Below are positions 13,762-15,197 of a stretch of 15,197 bases of DNA, one piece after another. The DNA is from an uncultured Clostridia bacterium (lineage in GTDB: Bacteria > Bacillota > Clostridia > Oscillospirales > Oscillospiraceae): positions 1-15,197 of the forward strand of contig CAMOLY010000013.1 of the NCBI GenBank assembly GCA_946619065.1, read 5' to 3'. Position 1 is the first letter of the stretch; each line of letters begins with the position of its first letter. The notes under the pieces were generated by a model, which saw only the letters and a list, made by a program, of their open reading frames with translations, searched no databases and was not told where the DNA came from. The translations under genes and the position numbers were made by a program.

Positions 13762-15117
13762 TTGCTTTTTGAAAGATTGAAAGGATTTGCAGTACGGATA
13801 ATGGCACGCTCAATTCGCAAAAATATCGCAACTCGAAAATACAATATCCCGACGCGGTTTTCCTGGTGGCTTTATCACCTGATCGTAAAGTTTTTCGTCG
13901 CGTTCAGATATAATCCGCATTATGTCATAAAGGATGACGTCAGGGACTGCAAAGGTCCTTGCTTTATCATCTGGAACCATCTGGCCAGGATCGATCACGT
14001 ATTTATCGAGCAGGCAACTTACCCCAAAAGAGTCAACATCATCGCGTCCTACACGGAATTTTTCAGAAGACATTTGCACACGGTGTTCAAAATGGGTGAT
14101 GTGCTCCCGAAAAAGATCTACACCTTGGACCTGGTGTCCATGAGAGCCATCGATTCGATCATCAAAAAGGGAGGCTGCGTTGCGTTTGCGGCGGAGGGCA
14201 TGCACTCGATCTACGGAACGAATCAGCCCATTGTCCCCGGCACCGGCAAATATCTGAAACATTACGGGATTCCCGTCTATTTCCTGAAGCTGAGGGGCAG
14301 CTACCTGACGCAGACCAGAGTGTTCAACGAGGCGCGCAAGGGCAGAGTCGACGTCGAGCTTTCGCTCCTGTTCACGCCTGAAGACCTCGCAAGGATGACG
14401 CAGGAGGAGATCAACGACAAGATCAACGAGGCGTTCCGCTACGACGCATACGCGTGGCAGAAGCAGCAAAAGATCAAGTGGAAGCACAAATCGGGCATGT
14501 GCTCGCGGCTGTCCGACATCTGCTACCGCTGTCCGAAGTGCGGCGCGGAGCTTGAAATGATCTGCGAGCCGGAATTCGTGAAATGCAGCAAATGCGGCAA
14601 CGGCTTTACCGTCAACGACTATTACGAGATGATCCCCCTCGACGACAGCTGCGTGATCCCCGAATCTCCGTCGAAATGGGTAGCCATGGAGCGCGAGATC
14701 GTCATCCGCGAGATCCGCGAGGATCCGGAGTATTCATTCACGGCGCGGGGCAAGCTGGGCGATCTGCCGGATACCAGATATCTGAGGCATTTTGCGACGA
14801 CTGAACTCTGCGGGGAAGGCGAATTCACCGTCGATCACAGCGGCGTCCACTACAAAGGCACCCGTCGCGGCGAGCCGTGGTCCTTCGATCTGCCATACAC
14901 GCTGGTCTATTCGCTTCCGATCATGACGGACACCTCCAAGTTCGGCTTTTACGTCAATGGCGAATACTACGAATTCTACCCGGATATCCCGTGCACCGGG
15001 AAGGTCCTCCTGCTTACGGAGGAGATGCACCGTCTTCATGTCAACACATGGAAGAATTTCAGCTGGTTCGATTATGCTTACCCCGAAAAAGCGGGGCAAG
15101 CACCGACCGTGGTATAA
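13762..15117 (+). CDS. PlsC-type acyltransferase with C-terminal zinc ribbon and extra domain
   Basis: A 451-residue protein in three parts. Residues 30-240 are a PlsC/LPLAT acyltransferase domain: hydrophobic FSWWLYHLIVKFFVAF (33-48), catalytic HX4D NHLARID (His73, Asp78), and AAEGMHS (143-149) as the variant PEG motif. Residues 254-280 are a zinc ribbon, CYRCPKC and CSKC (Cys257, Cys260, Cys275, Cys278). The rest (about 290-451) is beta-rich with a GEFTVDHSGVHYKGT stretch and may be a PH/GRAM-like sandwich; that is a guess from pattern only. The function should be O-acylation of a lysophospholipid or glycolipid at the membrane. The start is uncertain: TTG 13762 has AGGA 12 nt upstream, while ATG 13801 has AAAGGA 15 nt upstream, and both spacings are long. 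It is transcribed alone, divergent from the HTH-fakA operon. GC content is lower in its first 300 nt. Confidence 0.9.
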   Translation: MLFERLKGFAVRIMARSIRKNIATRKYNIPTRFSWWLYHLIVKFFVAFRYNPHYVIKDDVRDCKGPCFIIWNHLARIDHVFIEQATYPKRVNIIASYTEFFRRHLHTVFKMGDVLPKKIYTLDLVSMRAIDSIIKKGGCVAFAAEGMHSIYGTNQPIVPGTGKYLKHYGIPVYFLKLRGSYLTQTRVFNEARKGRVDVELSLLFTPEDLARMTQEEINDKINEAFRYDAYAWQKQQKIKWKHKSGMCSRLSDICYRCPKCGAELEMICEPEFVKCSKCGNGFTVNDYYEMIPLDDSCVIPESPSKWVAMEREIVIREIREDPEYSFTARGKLGDLPDTRYLRHFATTELCGEGEFTVDHSGVHYKGTRRGEPWSFDLPYTLVYSLPIMTDTSKFGFYVNGEYYEFYPDIPCTGKVLLLTEEMHRLHVNTWKNFSWFDYAYPEKAGQAPTVV

Positions 15118-15197
15118 ACACAGAAAAGGCGTCGGCGTTGTCAGCCGGCGTCCGGCCTGCTGAAAAGCCGCAGAAAATCAAAAATATGATATTGAGA

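Noticed and set aside
15081..15096. CCCCG/CGGGG hairpin near the end of the acyltransferase gene
   Set aside because: Inside the coding region and without a following T-run; not a terminator.
1..15197. CRISPR arrays, tRNA/rRNA genes, transposons or phage genes
   Set aside because: No regularly spaced repeats, cloverleaf sequences, transposase motifs or phage-like proteins were seen on either strand.

Overview
The window looks like chromosomal DNA from a GC-rich member of the Clostridia (Oscillospiraceae-like Firmicutes). The basis is strong AGGAGG-type ribosome binding sites, AT-rich sigma-A promoters, an EF2568-type cysteine desulfurase, DegV/DAK2 fatty-acid-kinase proteins, an HTH_26-type regulator and a short Firmicute-style lipoprotein. 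The taxonomic call is inference. No RNA genes, insertion sequences, CRISPR arrays or phage genes were seen.

Left part (1-4041). argC (arginine biosynthesis, minus strand) runs off the left edge and has its own promoter and a leader of about 110 nt. Upstream of it is a two-gene minus-strand operon: an MFS exporter followed by a PLP-dependent cysteine desulfurase-family protein. It starts at an extended -10 promoter and ends at a clear terminator hairpin.

Middle (4042-6515). A second minus-strand unit holds a small cysteine-rich lipoprotein and a 544-residue soluble protein of unknown function with a beta-repeat C-terminal half. A long hairpin with a T-run follows it. Its promoter overlaps, on the opposite strand, the promoter of the next operon.

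Right part (6516-15197) is a lipid-acyl locus. Plus-strand operon A carries FakB (DegV), a GT4 glycosyltransferase and a PlsC-type acyltransferase. Minus-strand operon B carries an HTH regulator, FakA (fatty acid kinase), a second FakB and a GNAT-like N-acyltransferase. The two operons converge on a shared bidirectional terminator. Divergent from operon B is a single gene for a PlsC-type acyltransferase fused to a zinc ribbon and an extra C-terminal domain. The 253-bp region between these two divergent promoters holds a perfect 11-bp-arm inverted repeat.

Established biochemistry: FakB presents a fatty acid to FakA, which makes acyl-phosphate, the acyl donor for phospholipid synthesis. Inference: exogenous or recycled fatty acids are activated by FakA/FakB and delivered to the neighbouring O- and N-acyltransferases and the lipid-type glycosyltransferase, giving a membrane glycolipid or an unusual acylated lipid. 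The chemistry of the product cannot be read from the sequence.
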